The notes under the pieces were generated by a model. The model searched no databases, was not told the origin of the DNA, and worked only from the letters and a program-made list of their open reading frames with translations. From Fumia sp045645505 (GTDB taxonomy: Bacteria; Bacillota; Clostridia; Oscillospirales; Ruminococcaceae), in the NCBI GenBank assembly GCA_045645505.1, contig JAZRIW010000019.1:8870-72869 (forward strand): a DNA stretch of 64,000 nt, in the 5' to 3' direction. How positions within the stretch are numbered: position 1 is the stretch's first letter; each line of letters opens with the position of its first letter. Both the position numbers and the translations under genes were made by a program. Shown here one piece after another: positions 26,197 through 34,922 of this stretch.

Positions 26197-27032
26197 TGAT
26201 TATTAATACATATATAAACAACCATTCCATATTCGGCGAAACACTTTTTGCCGAATATGGAAAAATAAAAATAGGTGTCCCTTTAACCTTCGGCATAAGA
26301 ATTTCATATCTTTCCTATAATGGCGGAGAAAACTTGTTTTTTGAACAGCCAAATGATATGACCGAACTCGCTACTCCCGATGGCTGGAGAGTCAGAGGAG
26401 GACATCGCCTTTGGCTTGCACCTGAAAGTGAAAAAGTATATTATCCCGATAACGATAAAATACATTATGAAATTTTTGAAAATGGTATAACTGTTACACA
26501 AGAAACAGATCCATGGTTAAATATCCAAAAATCTATAGAAATTATATTTCTAAGCGAAAACTCCTTAAAAGTTTCAAACAGAGTAAAAAATACAGGTGAA
26601 AAAGAAATAACAGCATCTCTTTGGGCAATAACCTCGGTTGCCCCCTGTGGCACAGAGTATATAGAATTACCGATAAGAGATAATGGCTATGACCCTATGC
26701 ACCATATATCAATGTGGGATTATACAAGTCTTGGTGATGAAAGAGTTGAATATAAAAGAGATAAGATAACACTATCTCATAAACCTACAGGCAAAAAATA
26801 TAAAATAGGTGTAGGACATCCAATAGGCAATATCAAATATATAAATAAGGGAGTAAGCTTTGAAAAGACATATGATATAAACAAAGATTATCCATATCCC
26901 GATGGAGGAGTTTCTTTTGAAACTTTTATGTGCGACCATATGGTAGAAATTGAAACCCTGTCACATTTATATGATATAAAGCCAAAAGAAACAGTTTTTT
27001 ATAATGAAATCTGGACTATAAATGAAATGTAA
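26196..27032 (+). CDS. DUF4380-like / aldose-1-epimerase-fold protein
   Basis: A 278-aa protein with the layout of galactose mutarotase-like beta-sandwiches: early GIRISYLSYNGGENLFFEQP, GWRVRGGHRLWLAPE in the middle, NRVKNTGEKEITASLWAITS and a late ETLSHLYDIKPKETVFYNEIW. The GGHRLWLAPE stretch matches what I recall of DUF4380 proteins. It probably handles anomeric forms of the sugar processed by this operon, but no catalytic assignment is certain. The start overlaps the PIG-L stop (TAATG), so translation is coupled. Confidence 0.68.
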   Translation: MIINTYINNHSIFGETLFAEYGKIKIGVPLTFGIRISYLSYNGGENLFFEQPNDMTELATPDGWRVRGGHRLWLAPESEKVYYPDNDKIHYEIFENGITVTQETDPWLNIQKSIEIIFLSENSLKVSNRVKNTGEKEITASLWAITSVAPCGTEYIELPIRDNGYDPMHHISMWDYTSLGDERVEYKRDKITLSHKPTGKKYKIGVGHPIGNIKYINKGVSFEKTYDINKDYPYPDGGVSFETFMCDHMVEIETLSHLYDIKPKETVFYNEIWTINEM

Positions 27033-27042
27033 GGTGATTTAA

Positions 27043-28347
27043 ATGAACATTAAAATAGCTACAGTGGCACTTGCCCATCCTTTTGAAGTAGGCTATGACG
27101 AGGCTATGCCACTACTTAACAAAACTGCTGAAACGCTAAAAGCTTCAGGAATAACCGTAGAAAATACAGGTGTTGTTCTTCATGATCTTGATACTGTAAG
27201 AAAGGCATCAGAAGCTCTCAGAGGCTCAGATGCAGATGTCTTGATGATTTGTATCGCTACATGGAGTGAGGACCATCACCTTTTGGACCTTTTGTCCTAC
27301 ATAGATAAACCTCTTATTCTTCGTGCTTATCCTGCATTCGACACAGGTTCTCTTTGTTGTGCTCACCAGATAGGGGCAGTATTCAGAGATATTGGCAAAA
27401 CCTGTGAGTTTGTATATGGTGAGGCTGACGATGAAGAATGTGCAAAAGAAACTAAAGTCATTGCTACAGCTTATGCACTTAAAAACTGCATGAATAAAAC
27501 AAGAGTTGGTGCAATAGGCGGTAGAGTTAAAGGTATGACAGAAATTGCTTATGATGAATTTTCTATCAAAGAAAAACTTGGCGCAAGAGTTGTAAATATT
27601 GATGAAAAAGAAATGACATCAAAAGTTGCAGCATTGTCAGACGATGCCGCTAAAAAGCTTTTAGAAGATAAAAAAGATATTTTATCTCCTTGCAAATGCA
27701 CATCTACAAATGAAGCAATGCTTGAATCTATAAAATATTATTCAGCTATGAAAGATTTAGCGAAAGAATATGAATTAGAAGCACTTTCCGTTAAATGCTA
27801 CACTACCTATATGGGAAAAATTTGTCTTGGATATTCACTTTTAGCCGAAGAAGGAATAGTTGGCTCTTGTGAAGGTGATGTTACAAACGCACTTACAATG
27901 AAAATGATGTACGAATTAAGTGGTAAACCCATTAACAACACAGACCTTTTATATTTAGATGAAAAGGCAAATACTATTCTCTTTGCTCATTGTGGCTCTT
28001 CAGGTTTCTCTATTGCAGATGGTGAAATCGACCTTTGTCCTGTTCGTCTGGCAGAAGAAGGCGTTTGCACAAAGTTTTTAGTAAAACCCGGTAAAGTAAC
28101 CGCTGTAAACATCTGTGGACACGGAGAGGAATTCCGCCTTTCATATATGGTAGGAGATGCTATTCCTTGTGGTATGGAGTTCCCCGGAAATCCTGTTAAA
28201 ATTAAATTTGACAAAGATGTTTCTGTAATGAACAAGGAAATAATGAAAAATGGTATAGGTCACCACTGGATGGTAGCTTATGGTGATTACAGTGAAGAAC
28301 TGAAGTACTTCTGCAAAATAAATAATATTTGTATGTACGAAATATAA
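27043..28347 (+). CDS. L-fucose/L-arabinose isomerase-fold protein
   Basis: A 434-aa protein with the organisation of FucI/AraA-type ketol isomerases: an N-terminal domain (TVALAHPFEVGYDEA), ICIATWSEDHHLLDLLSYIDKPL, GAIGGRVKGM, then VKCYTTYMGKICLGYSLLAEEGIVGSCEGDVTNALTM and an FAHCG metal-site block. Full FucI proteins are about 590 aa, so this is the shorter form seen in many uncharacterised sugar clusters. It likely interconverts an aldose and ketose using Mn2+. The substrate is unknown; neighbours include a lyxose isomerase and a PfkB kinase. Confidence 0.75.
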   Translation: MNIKIATVALAHPFEVGYDEAMPLLNKTAETLKASGITVENTGVVLHDLDTVRKASEALRGSDADVLMICIATWSEDHHLLDLLSYIDKPLILRAYPAFDTGSLCCAHQIGAVFRDIGKTCEFVYGEADDEECAKETKVIATAYALKNCMNKTRVGAIGGRVKGMTEIAYDEFSIKEKLGARVVNIDEKEMTSKVAALSDDAAKKLLEDKKDILSPCKCTSTNEAMLESIKYYSAMKDLAKEYELEALSVKCYTTYMGKICLGYSLLAEEGIVGSCEGDVTNALTMKMMYELSGKPINNTDLLYLDEKANTILFAHCGSSGFSIADGEIDLCPVRLAEEGVCTKFLVKPGKVTAVNICGHGEEFRLSYMVGDAIPCGMEFPGNPVKIKFDKDVSVMNKEIMKNGIGHHWMVAYGDYSEELKYFCKINNICMYEI

Positions 28348-28365
28348 GAAAGAAGGTTTTTTAAT

Positions 28366-29043
28366 ATGAAACGCTCAGAAATCAATTCTATTATGAAAGA
28401 TGCTCTTAATTTATTCAAGGAATACAAAATCAGTCTTCCTGAATTTGTCCTTTGGTCTCCTGAAACCTGGTCTCAAAAAGGCGAAGAAGTTAAAGAAATA
28501 AAAGATAATATGCTCGGTTGGGATATTACCGACTTTGGTAGCGGTGATTTCAACAAAATCGGTCTTTTCTTAATTACTTTAAGAAATGGTAACCAGAAGA
28601 TGAATGATAAATATCCGAAACCATACGCTGAAAAACTTATGGTTGTAAGAGAAGGACAGATTACTCCCATGCACTATCATTGGAGCAAAATGGAAGATAT
28701 TATAAACGCAGGTGGCGGAAATCTTATAATCAAATTATATAACTCCACCGAAGATGATAAACTTGCTGATACTGATGTTGAAGTCAGCATTGATGGTGTT
28801 CGTCACACTTTCCCTGCAGGAACCGAAATTACACTTACTCCCGGTAAGAGTGTTACATTAACACCCGGCCTTTTCCATAGATTCTGGGGTGAAAAAGGCA
28901 AAGGTACAGTTTTGGTAAGAGAAGTTTCAATGTGTAATGATGACTCAAATGACAACTGCTTCTATGATAAAGCAGGAAGATTCCCTGAAATAGAAGAAGA
29001 CGAGGCACCATTATATTTGCTTTGTAATGAATACAATAAATAA
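28366..29043 (+). CDS. D-lyxose/D-mannose isomerase family cupin
   Basis: A 225-aa cupin. TPMHYHWSKMEDIINAGGG supplies the metal-binding His/Glu cluster, and the second part, LTPGKSVTLTPGLFHRFWGEKGKGTVLVREVS, contributes the last His. This matches the D-lyxose ketol-isomerase family, which converts D-lyxose to D-xylulose or D-mannose to D-fructose. It follows the FucI-like gene by 18 bp after a GAAAGG site. Two different ketol isomerases in one operon suggest two sugars or two sequential isomerisations. Confidence 0.87.
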   Translation: MKRSEINSIMKDALNLFKEYKISLPEFVLWSPETWSQKGEEVKEIKDNMLGWDITDFGSGDFNKIGLFLITLRNGNQKMNDKYPKPYAEKLMVVREGQITPMHYHWSKMEDIINAGGGNLIIKLYNSTEDDKLADTDVEVSIDGVRHTFPAGTEITLTPGKSVTLTPGLFHRFWGEKGKGTVLVREVSMCNDDSNDNCFYDKAGRFPEIEEDEAPLYLLCNEYNK

Positions 29044-29078
29044 AAACTGATAATCAAAAGAAACGAGTGTGATATATA

Positions 29079-30098
29079 ATGGAAAAAGCATTAGGTATAA
29101 CAATAGCAGGAAATGTGCTGGTGGATATCGTAAAAAATGTAGAAAAATATCCTCAAAAAGGTATGCTTGAACCTATAACATCTATGTCAATGGCTGTTGG
29201 CGGATGTGTGCCAAATACTGGAATAACACTTGCAAAAGTAGATAATACCATTCCGATTACAGCACTTGGAAAAATCGGAAACGACGACAATGGCAGATTT
29301 GTTATGTCTAAAATGAAAGAGGTAGGAATTGATTGCGAAAAAATTAAAATTTCACCTCAGACTCCCACAAGTGTAGGCGATATTATAAATGCATCAGACG
29401 GCGAAAGAACAATGTTTCATTATAGAGGTGCAAATGCGGAATTTTCTCCTGAAGATATTGAAATTAGCTCTTTAAATAGTGAATTATTGCATATCGGTTA
29501 TGTTTTTTTACTTGATAAATTTGATGAAGAAGATGCAGAATATGGTACAGTTATGGCCAGATTTCTCCATAATGTTCAAAAAGCAGGTATTAAAACATCA
29601 ATTGATACAATAAGTGATATTAATGAAAAATATAAAGCAAAAATAATTCCCGCCTTAAAATACTGCGACTATGCAATATTGAATGAAATAGAAAGTGGCT
29701 TGATTTCAGGACTTGATTCATATAACGCCGATGAAACATTGAATGTTGAGAATATAAAACTCACCATGAAAAAGATGGCTGAATATGGCGTTAAGGAAAA
29801 GATTGTTGTTCACTGTAAGAGTGCCGGTTTTTGCTTGGATGTTAAAACAGATACCTTTACAATGGTACCATCTGTTAAAATTCCAAAAGAGGTTATCAAA
29901 GGTAGTGTTGGAGCAGGTGATTCTTTCTGTGCAGGTTGTTTATATAGCATATATAATAAACTAAGCGATGAAGAAATGCTTAAATTCGCATCTTTGGTTG
30001 CTGCCTCAAATTTATTCAGTGAAAATTCAGTTGATGGAATACTTCCAAAAGAAAAACTGTCTGCTCTTGAAGAAAAATACGGAAGATTAGAATTATAA
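29079..30098 (+). CDS. PfkB-family carbohydrate kinase
   Basis: A 339-aa ribokinase-type sugar kinase. The family start is VDIVKNVEKYP...SMAVGGCVPNTGITLAK with LGKIGNDDNG, and the catalytic signature is GSVGAGDSFCAGCLY near residue 270. It phosphorylates a sugar, probably a ketose produced by the two isomerases upstream, for later cleavage by an aldolase. It is the last gene of the LacI-controlled operon, with a terminator immediately downstream. Confidence 0.88.
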   Translation: MEKALGITIAGNVLVDIVKNVEKYPQKGMLEPITSMSMAVGGCVPNTGITLAKVDNTIPITALGKIGNDDNGRFVMSKMKEVGIDCEKIKISPQTPTSVGDIINASDGERTMFHYRGANAEFSPEDIEISSLNSELLHIGYVFLLDKFDEEDAEYGTVMARFLHNVQKAGIKTSIDTISDINEKYKAKIIPALKYCDYAILNEIESGLISGLDSYNADETLNVENIKLTMKKMAEYGVKEKIVVHCKSAGFCLDVKTDTFTMVPSVKIPKEVIKGSVGAGDSFCAGCLYSIYNKLSDEEMLKFASLVAASNLFSENSVDGILPKEKLSALEEKYGRLEL

Positions 30099-30102
30099 AA
30101 TA

Positions 30103-30137
30103 AAAATGCGGTAGCATAAAAGCTACCGCATTTTTTA
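30103..30137. terminator. bidirectional terminator after the PfkB kinase
   Basis: AAAAATGCGGTAGC pairs with GCTACCGCATTTTT around ATAAAA. It serves two converging genes. Confidence 0.9.
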
Positions 30138-31112
30138 TTATTCATCGAAAAATGATTTTAAAAAGTCTTTAAGCGGAAGATCGCAAATTGCCTCTCCCAT
30201 CCAGTAGTTACCGAGCTGATTTCCACAAGCGTAATTGATATAAGTTTTTCCATTCCAATCACACATATCATAATCTGTGGTATTTACGTGTACTGCAGTT
30301 CTGATACGCTCACGTTCCTCTGGAGTTATTTCAATAAAACGTGGAGAAATTTCTTTATCCATATTATTCGGTAGTGCAATCGGATTATAATAACTTACAT
30401 ACCAGTTCTCCAAATCACGGGAACGGAATATATAATCTGTAAAAATAAGGTGTGGAAGTCTGCGGCCTGTAATAAGATAATACCAGCCTTCAGAATATTT
30501 AAGACAAGGATTTCCTCCACGATGGAACTTAGAATAATCAAGATGTTCCCAAGTTTTCAAATCTTTAGACTTAGCAAAAAATGTTGTCCAACCACCAGTC
30601 TGATCAAGATACTTTCTTGGAACTTCGTCCTCTTTCTGATGTGTACTCTCTGATGGACCTGTCTCAAGAGCTATAATCCATTCATTTCCATTATATACAA
30701 GTGATGAGTTACAGTATTTCCAATCAGGATTTGTTAAAAGATCACGCACTTCCCATGTTTTAAGGTCATGTGTCTCATAAAGTAAAATTGTGTCTCTTCG
30801 TTCACGATGTACGGCTGTTACATAAAGAGTATCTTCATATACACATGCAGCATGATAATAGCTTTCAGAACCAAAATATGAAAGGAATTCTCCTGACTCT
30901 ACATCACGGATTGCAGCCTTTCCCTGGTCCTTAACCCAACCTTTACTTGGGTCAACAAGTTCAAGACGCATAAGACGACCTTTCCACATAAAGGGTGTCA
31001 TCTCACCATTTGAACTGCACGCACCGGTCTTTACTATTTTGGGATAACCCTTTTCCATCAAAGTTTCCACGTCGTGATAATAATAATTTGCACCAAACGT
31101 TTCTTTTCTCAT
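30138..31112 (-). CDS. cytoplasmic five-bladed beta-propeller glycosidase-like protein
   Basis: A 324-aa protein with repeated propeller strands of the form (S/T)xDLKTWE (ETHDLKTWEV, SKDLKTWEHL, RSRDLENWYV), as in the GH32/43/117/130 superfamily. No signal peptide is present, so it acts on imported oligosaccharides or is a phosphorylase/glycosidase of small substrates. Catalytic residues cannot be assigned with confidence. It is the second gene of a two-gene unit behind the SGNH hydrolase. An AAACGTTT half-operator-like sequence (31095-31102) lies just inside the start. Confidence 0.65.
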   Translation of the reverse strand: MRKETFGANYYYHDVETLMEKGYPKIVKTGACSSNGEMTPFMWKGRLMRLELVDPSKGWVKDQGKAAIRDVESGEFLSYFGSESYYHAACVYEDTLYVTAVHRERRDTILLYETHDLKTWEVRDLLTNPDWKYCNSSLVYNGNEWIIALETGPSESTHQKEDEVPRKYLDQTGGWTTFFAKSKDLKTWEHLDYSKFHRGGNPCLKYSEGWYYLITGRRLPHLIFTDYIFRSRDLENWYVSYYNPIALPNNMDKEISPRFIEITPEERERIRTAVHVNTTDYDMCDWNGKTYINYACGNQLGNYWMGEAICDLPLKDFLKSFFDE

Positions 31113-31162
31113 TTTTTGTCGCTCCTTTTAAAGTGAAATTTTATCTGTGATATCTCAATCTA

Positions 31163-31780
31163 TTATACAGGCGCTCCCATAAGTTTCTCGCCAACCTCGT
31201 GAATAACATTATTTTCAGTATCACTCAAGGTTTTTGCTGCTTCTCTTATGTAATCAGCAACCTGATTTGCACAAAGTTTAGCCGATTCTTCTGTTAAATG
31301 AATAGTATCATCACTGATATAGCGTTCTACATCTGTCGCAAGAAGGCTGTATAAATCATTTATAATTATACCTCTTTCCTTAAGGATAGGTACAATAATT
31401 TCATTATATCTTTCAATGGTAGAATTTTTATTGTGTTGATTTTTTTCGGAAACAGGTGTTGTTGTAGCAAAAATAACCTTATCATATCTTTCCTGCAATA
31501 CATTTGCAACTCTTATCATAGTTTTAATATATTCGTCCTCAGAAGTAAATGCCCCGTCACCAAACAAATCACAAGTATCCCATAATCCATTATTCCAATG
31601 AACTATTCTGGTACCCGCCAATTCATCTTTCCAATCAAAAAGGCCTCTGAGAGTAAGTTTAGCGTAACAACAGTTATATTGAGGTTGAAAAACCTCAAAT
31701 TCATCTTTCAAAATTTCGGGCACATATTTTCCGTAACCAATCATTCGGATAGAATCACCAAGCAACGTTACTTTAATCAT
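31163..31780 (-). CDS. SGNH/GDSL-family hydrolase
   Basis: A 205-aa serine esterase-like protein. Block I is LLGDSIRMIGYG (catalytic Ser in GDS) at residues 6-17; WNNGLWDTCD may be the block with Asn; and the C-terminal DDTIHLTEES supplies the Asp-x-x-His pair. No signal peptide is seen, so it is cytoplasmic. Such enzymes often remove O-acetyl groups from sugars. It precedes the propeller glycosidase by 50 bp and diverges from the sialidase-fold gene at 32042. Confidence 0.85.
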   Translation of the reverse strand: MIKVTLLGDSIRMIGYGKYVPEILKDEFEVFQPQYNCCYAKLTLRGLFDWKDELAGTRIVHWNNGLWDTCDLFGDGAFTSEDEYIKTMIRVANVLQERYDKVIFATTTPVSEKNQHNKNSTIERYNEIIVPILKERGIIINDLYSLLATDVERYISDDTIHLTEESAKLCANQVADYIREAAKTLSDTENNVIHEVGEKLMGAPV

Positions 31781-31983
31781 ATTTTTTCCTCCATAATCTG
31801 TATTTTTCTGTAATTTATATCGGAATTATTATAGCATATCTTTTTTAAAAAATCAACTTTTATACTATTATTATTTTATAATTTTTTAATAACAAAATCC
31901 CCTTATTCTATGATTATAAAATTGTACTATTTTGAGTGTTTTTATTAAATTACTATCAAAATTTTAAAAATTTAAAAAATATA

Positions 31984-32012
31984 TTTACTTTTATTTTTCT
32001 TTTAGATATAAT
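31984..32012 (+). promoter_or_regulatory. sigma-A-type promoter for the sialidase-fold gene
   Basis: TTTACT (31984-31989), 17-bp spacer, TATAAT (32007-32012), 30 bp before the start codon, with AAAGGGG ribosome binding site between. Confidence 0.65.
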
Positions 32013-32041
32013 AAACTTAAAATTATAAAGGGGATATTTTA

Positions 32042-33331
32042 ATGAGCATTTTAATAAAAAAGGAACTAATTGAAAAGGCAAGAACCGATGCTACCTGCGA
32101 ATGGAGAAAACAGTATTATCTTGAGGGTGAAGGCCTTAAAAGGCTTGAAACAAGAGCCTTTGAAAAATTAAGTGATTCTATTGAATATACAGAATATCGC
32201 ACAAGCGAAGATAATGGTAAAAACTGGAGTGAATGGAAAAGAGAAATCGTTACCGGAAGAAAAACTTGCGGTGATGATGAATACGAATTTTTCTACGACT
32301 CCAACAACAGAGACCTCTGGAATCCTGTTCATAAGCATTATATAAGTGGTAAAATGCTCAGAATTTTTATAGGTGGATATATCGCTGCTGCAGACCTTGA
32401 CTATGCAGGCGGCGTCGGCTTTTATGACCATGGCTTTATTGAAGTTAAAGAAGGCGATAAAATATATGAGCAGATGGTAGCCTATGAAGAAGGCAATACA
32501 GTATTCAGTGAAGAAAATTATCATAATGATGATTTCTTAAAAAAGAATAATGGCATTGCTTATCAGATGATTGTATTAAAAAATGGTGACCTTCTTATAG
32601 GAGTTGAGGGTGTACCTATGTACAAAGCCTGCGCTATAGCAGGAGTTGATGTCAATAAAATTTTCCCCGGAAGAATAGAAGATTACGGTGCTTTATTGGT
32701 AGCAAGAGGAAAATGGGATAATGAAAATAAACATTATGACTTTACCTTTTCAAACCCTTTATATCTGGCTGATTATCAGAGCACAAGAGGCGTTTCAGAG
32801 CCGGGATTTGTAGAACTTGAATCAGGAAAAATTCTTGTTACACTCAGAGGCTCAAACGTAGCACATCACTGGTATGAAGGTTTATCCCCCTATATGCCTG
32901 GCTACAAATATTTTTCTATATCTGAAGATGGTGGAAAAACTTTTAAAGCACCCATCCCCTGGCATTTTAACACCCGTGAAGTAGTGTATTCTTCTGCTAC
33001 TTATTCAAGAATTTTCAGAAGCATAAAAAATAACAAAATTTACTGGGTAGGCAATATCACAGACCCTGTAAATACATACGGAAATTATCCGAGATACCCA
33101 CTTTACATTGTCGAAATCGATGAGGAATGGGGCGTTGCAAAAAAAGAAACTCTCACAATGATTGATACAAAAGCCGAAAACGAAAATGAAAATGTTCAAT
33201 TCAGCAATTTCAGTATTTTACAAAACCGTGAAAATGGTGATGTAGAAATTTTACTCACAAAACTTGAACAGTTCAAAGACCGTCCTGTCTTTGAAGGCGA
33301 TGTGATAAAATATACCGTCACATTACCCTAA
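32042..33331 (+). CDS. cytoplasmic sialidase-fold (BNR-repeat) protein
   Basis: A 429-aa protein with Asp-box-like BNR motifs: SEDNGKNWSEW near residue 59 and SEDGGKTFKAP near residue 300. The general layout is that of exo-sialidases or other six-bladed propeller hydrolases. There is no signal peptide, unlike secreted sialidases, so it would act on imported sugars. The sialidase arginine triad is not evident, so the activity may differ. It lies next to an SGNH hydrolase and a second propeller protein, forming a small intracellular glycan-processing group. Confidence 0.65.
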   Translation: MSILIKKELIEKARTDATCEWRKQYYLEGEGLKRLETRAFEKLSDSIEYTEYRTSEDNGKNWSEWKREIVTGRKTCGDDEYEFFYDSNNRDLWNPVHKHYISGKMLRIFIGGYIAAADLDYAGGVGFYDHGFIEVKEGDKIYEQMVAYEEGNTVFSEENYHNDDFLKKNNGIAYQMIVLKNGDLLIGVEGVPMYKACAIAGVDVNKIFPGRIEDYGALLVARGKWDNENKHYDFTFSNPLYLADYQSTRGVSEPGFVELESGKILVTLRGSNVAHHWYEGLSPYMPGYKYFSISEDGGKTFKAPIPWHFNTREVVYSSATYSRIFRSIKNNKIYWVGNITDPVNTYGNYPRYPLYIVEIDEEWGVAKKETLTMIDTKAENENENVQFSNFSILQNRENGDVEILLTKLEQFKDRPVFEGDVIKYTVTLP

Positions 33332-33362
33332 TAAAAATATAAATTAAATTAAGATATATTAT

Positions 33363-33707
33363 TTAAATAATATATGAAAGGATATCCTCCACATGGATAT
33401 CCTTTTTCTTTTCAAGTTTCTTACGATAATCCCTTTTAATATTTTCAAATTTAAAACTTCGTTCCTCTATACGCTTTCCTATTTTCTCATCAGCTGTTTC
33501 CTCAAATGCTTTTTTCAAATCCTTAAGCTCTTTTTTTATCTTATCGGCATCGATTTTCATTGCTACTTTTGTTTTATTTAAAGAATCCAGTTTTTTCTGC
33601 AAACCTTCTAAATCCTTGTTAAACGAAGCATTCGCCTGCGCCATTTTATTGACCGCCTGAGAAAAATTATCCTGTGCAGATATTAAAATTCCTATATCTT
33701 TGCTCAT
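33363..33707 (-). pseudogene. prophage tail tape-measure protein, N-terminal fragment
   Basis: A 114-aa ORF starting MSKDIGILISAQDNFSQAV, resembling the beginning of Siphoviridae/Myoviridae tape-measure proteins, then a Lys/Glu/Asp-rich coiled coil. Full tape-measure proteins are several hundred to over a thousand residues, so this is a remnant. Its last dozen codons are derived from a terminator hairpin shared with the flanking host gene, consistent with deletion of the rest. GGAGG precedes the start. It lies downstream of the tail-chaperone gene on the same strand, the usual phage order. Confidence 0.7.
33377..33407. terminator. terminator after the sialidase-fold gene
   Basis: AAAGGATATCC pairs with GGATATCCTTT, followed by T's. 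The truncated tape-measure ORF on the other strand runs through it. Confidence 0.85.
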
Positions 33708-33794
33708 TTTTCCTCCTTTCTGTATTGCCTTAACAATATTGACTTATTTTACAACTTCATATATAATATACCTATAAACCTATTAAAGGAGTTG

Positions 33795-34190
33795 ATGCAA
33801 GTGCTTACTATTTTTGGGGAACCTACATATATATTGAGAATAAATGTAATATATGAATTATTTTTTTTGGTTATTGCCTTTTTTGGATTCACCTTAACGA
33901 TTATATACATGACGAAATACGGTGAGCTTTCAAAAAGCATGTTCAGGTTATTTGTCGTTTCATTGATTTTTGGACTTTTTTACATTTCTATTGCTGAAAT
34001 GGTTTTAAGTGTGTTTACCGTAATTTTTTGGCTTATTCTTTTAATTGGCGGAATATATATTATAATTACAGTTAAAGTAGACACCGAAACAAAAAAACTA
34101 TTAAAAATTAACTATTTAAAATTAGCAATATGGATGGGAATCTGTTTTATTATCATATTTATTCTGGTGTTTAACTATTCAACCCTATAA
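33795..34190 (+). CDS. hypothetical membrane protein inside the prophage remnant
   Basis: A 131-aa protein with four hydrophobic segments (about residues 14-36, 50-65, 70-92 and 106-126) separated by short charged loops. I do not recognise it. AAAGGAG precedes the ATG at 33795, and GTG at 33801 is an alternative start. It is transcribed opposite to the flanking phage remnants, so it is likely a cargo (moron) gene or an insertion between the tail chaperone and tape-measure genes. Confidence 0.55.
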   Translation: MQVLTIFGEPTYILRINVIYELFFLVIAFFGFTLTIIYMTKYGELSKSMFRLFVVSLIFGLFYISIAEMVLSVFTVIFWLILLIGGIYIIITVKVDTETKKLLKINYLKLAIWMGICFIIIFILVFNYSTL

Positions 34191-34216
34191 AACAATTAGT
34201 TAGAAACGCTTTTCCC

Positions 34217-34725
34217 CTACTCACTTCTCAGTTCTATCTCTTTCTCAATCATAGCCATAATAACCGCTTTATCACCTGCCGGGAGTCTGTAAAAGTCTCC
34301 CGGCAGAATGTTTTTGTTGCTAAAAAGATAGAAAAGGACATTCATCTCAATGTCTTCCCCTATTTTTTTTTAATATCCTCAATAGTTGTTACACGGTATC
34401 CGCTTAACTTTTCAATCTCCCTTGAAATATCCTCAATCTCACCGGGAAGAAAAATCTTCTTAACCGCTTCCACAGGAGTAACAGCATTGAATTTGTTAAG
34501 AAGCTCCTGATTTTTCAAATCAGGGTCCAAAACTCCTGCAAGCATAATATGTATGGGTACATCGTCACCTGTAAGGTTTTTAATCTCTGCCACCCTGTTA
34601 TAATTTAAACTTTTAATGCTCAGTACGAAAGGTATTTCCTTCGTGCTGAGTCTTTTTAATTTAATCTTTTTCTCTCTGACATTCTCTACGTCGGATTTCA
34701 AAAGCAAATCAAGAGCTTCACTCAT
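34217..34725 (-). CDS. predicted -1 frameshift product of the tail chaperone gene
   Basis: At the end of the zero frame the minus strand reads GATATTAAAAAAAAATAGGGG. A -1 slip on the nine-A run gives ATA GGG GAA GAC and continues for 47 codons to a TAG at 34217-34219 (tail ...MIEKEIELRSE). This matches the known arrangement in which tail chaperones are extended by -1 frameshifting upstream of the tape measure. The extended frame has no internal stop and a protein-like composition. Whether it is still expressed is unknown. Confidence 0.65.
34360..34725 (-). CDS. phage XkdN-like tail assembly chaperone (zero-frame product)
   Basis: A 121-aa protein (MSEALDLLLKSDVENVREKKIKLKRLS...) that resembles XkdN-type tail assembly chaperones of PBSX-like phages. 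These are encoded just upstream of the tape-measure gene and are usually made in a short and a frameshifted long form. The zero frame stops at TAG right after a run of nine A's. No other phage structural genes are present, so it is part of a decayed prophage, although this reading frame is itself intact. Confidence 0.75.
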   Translation of the reverse strand: MSEALDLLLKSDVENVREKKIKLKRLSTKEIPFVLSIKSLNYNRVAEIKNLTGDDVPIHIMLAGVLDPDLKNQELLNKFNAVTPVEAVKKIFLPGEIEDISREIEKLSGYRVTTIEDIKKK

Positions 34726-34872
34726 AACTATTCTCCTATTTACACGTACTTATCAGAAAATAAGCAAAACGAATCTGGGAAAAAACTAAACAATTTTTTG
34801 ACTACTTTTTGACTACCTTTGATAGCACAATTTAGGACATTTTAGAACATTTTAGAATTGTGTATAAAACGC

Positions 34873-34920
34873 AAGAAGCCCCTTAAACACTGGATTTGTC
34901 AGCATTTAAGGGGTTTCTTC
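34873..34920. terminator. hairpin downstream of the tRNA-Ser-derived element
   Basis: AAGAAGCCCCTTAAA pairs with TTTAAGGGGTTTCTT across an 18-nt loop. It lies directly 3' (minus strand) of the element ending in CCA. Confidence 0.65.
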
Positions 34921-34922
34921 TT

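Noticed and set aside
34726..34872. Vestige of a phage integrase gene upstream of the tail chaperone
   Set aside because: Direct repeats such as TTTTTGACTAC are present, but no reading frame on either strand gives recognisable integrase motifs.
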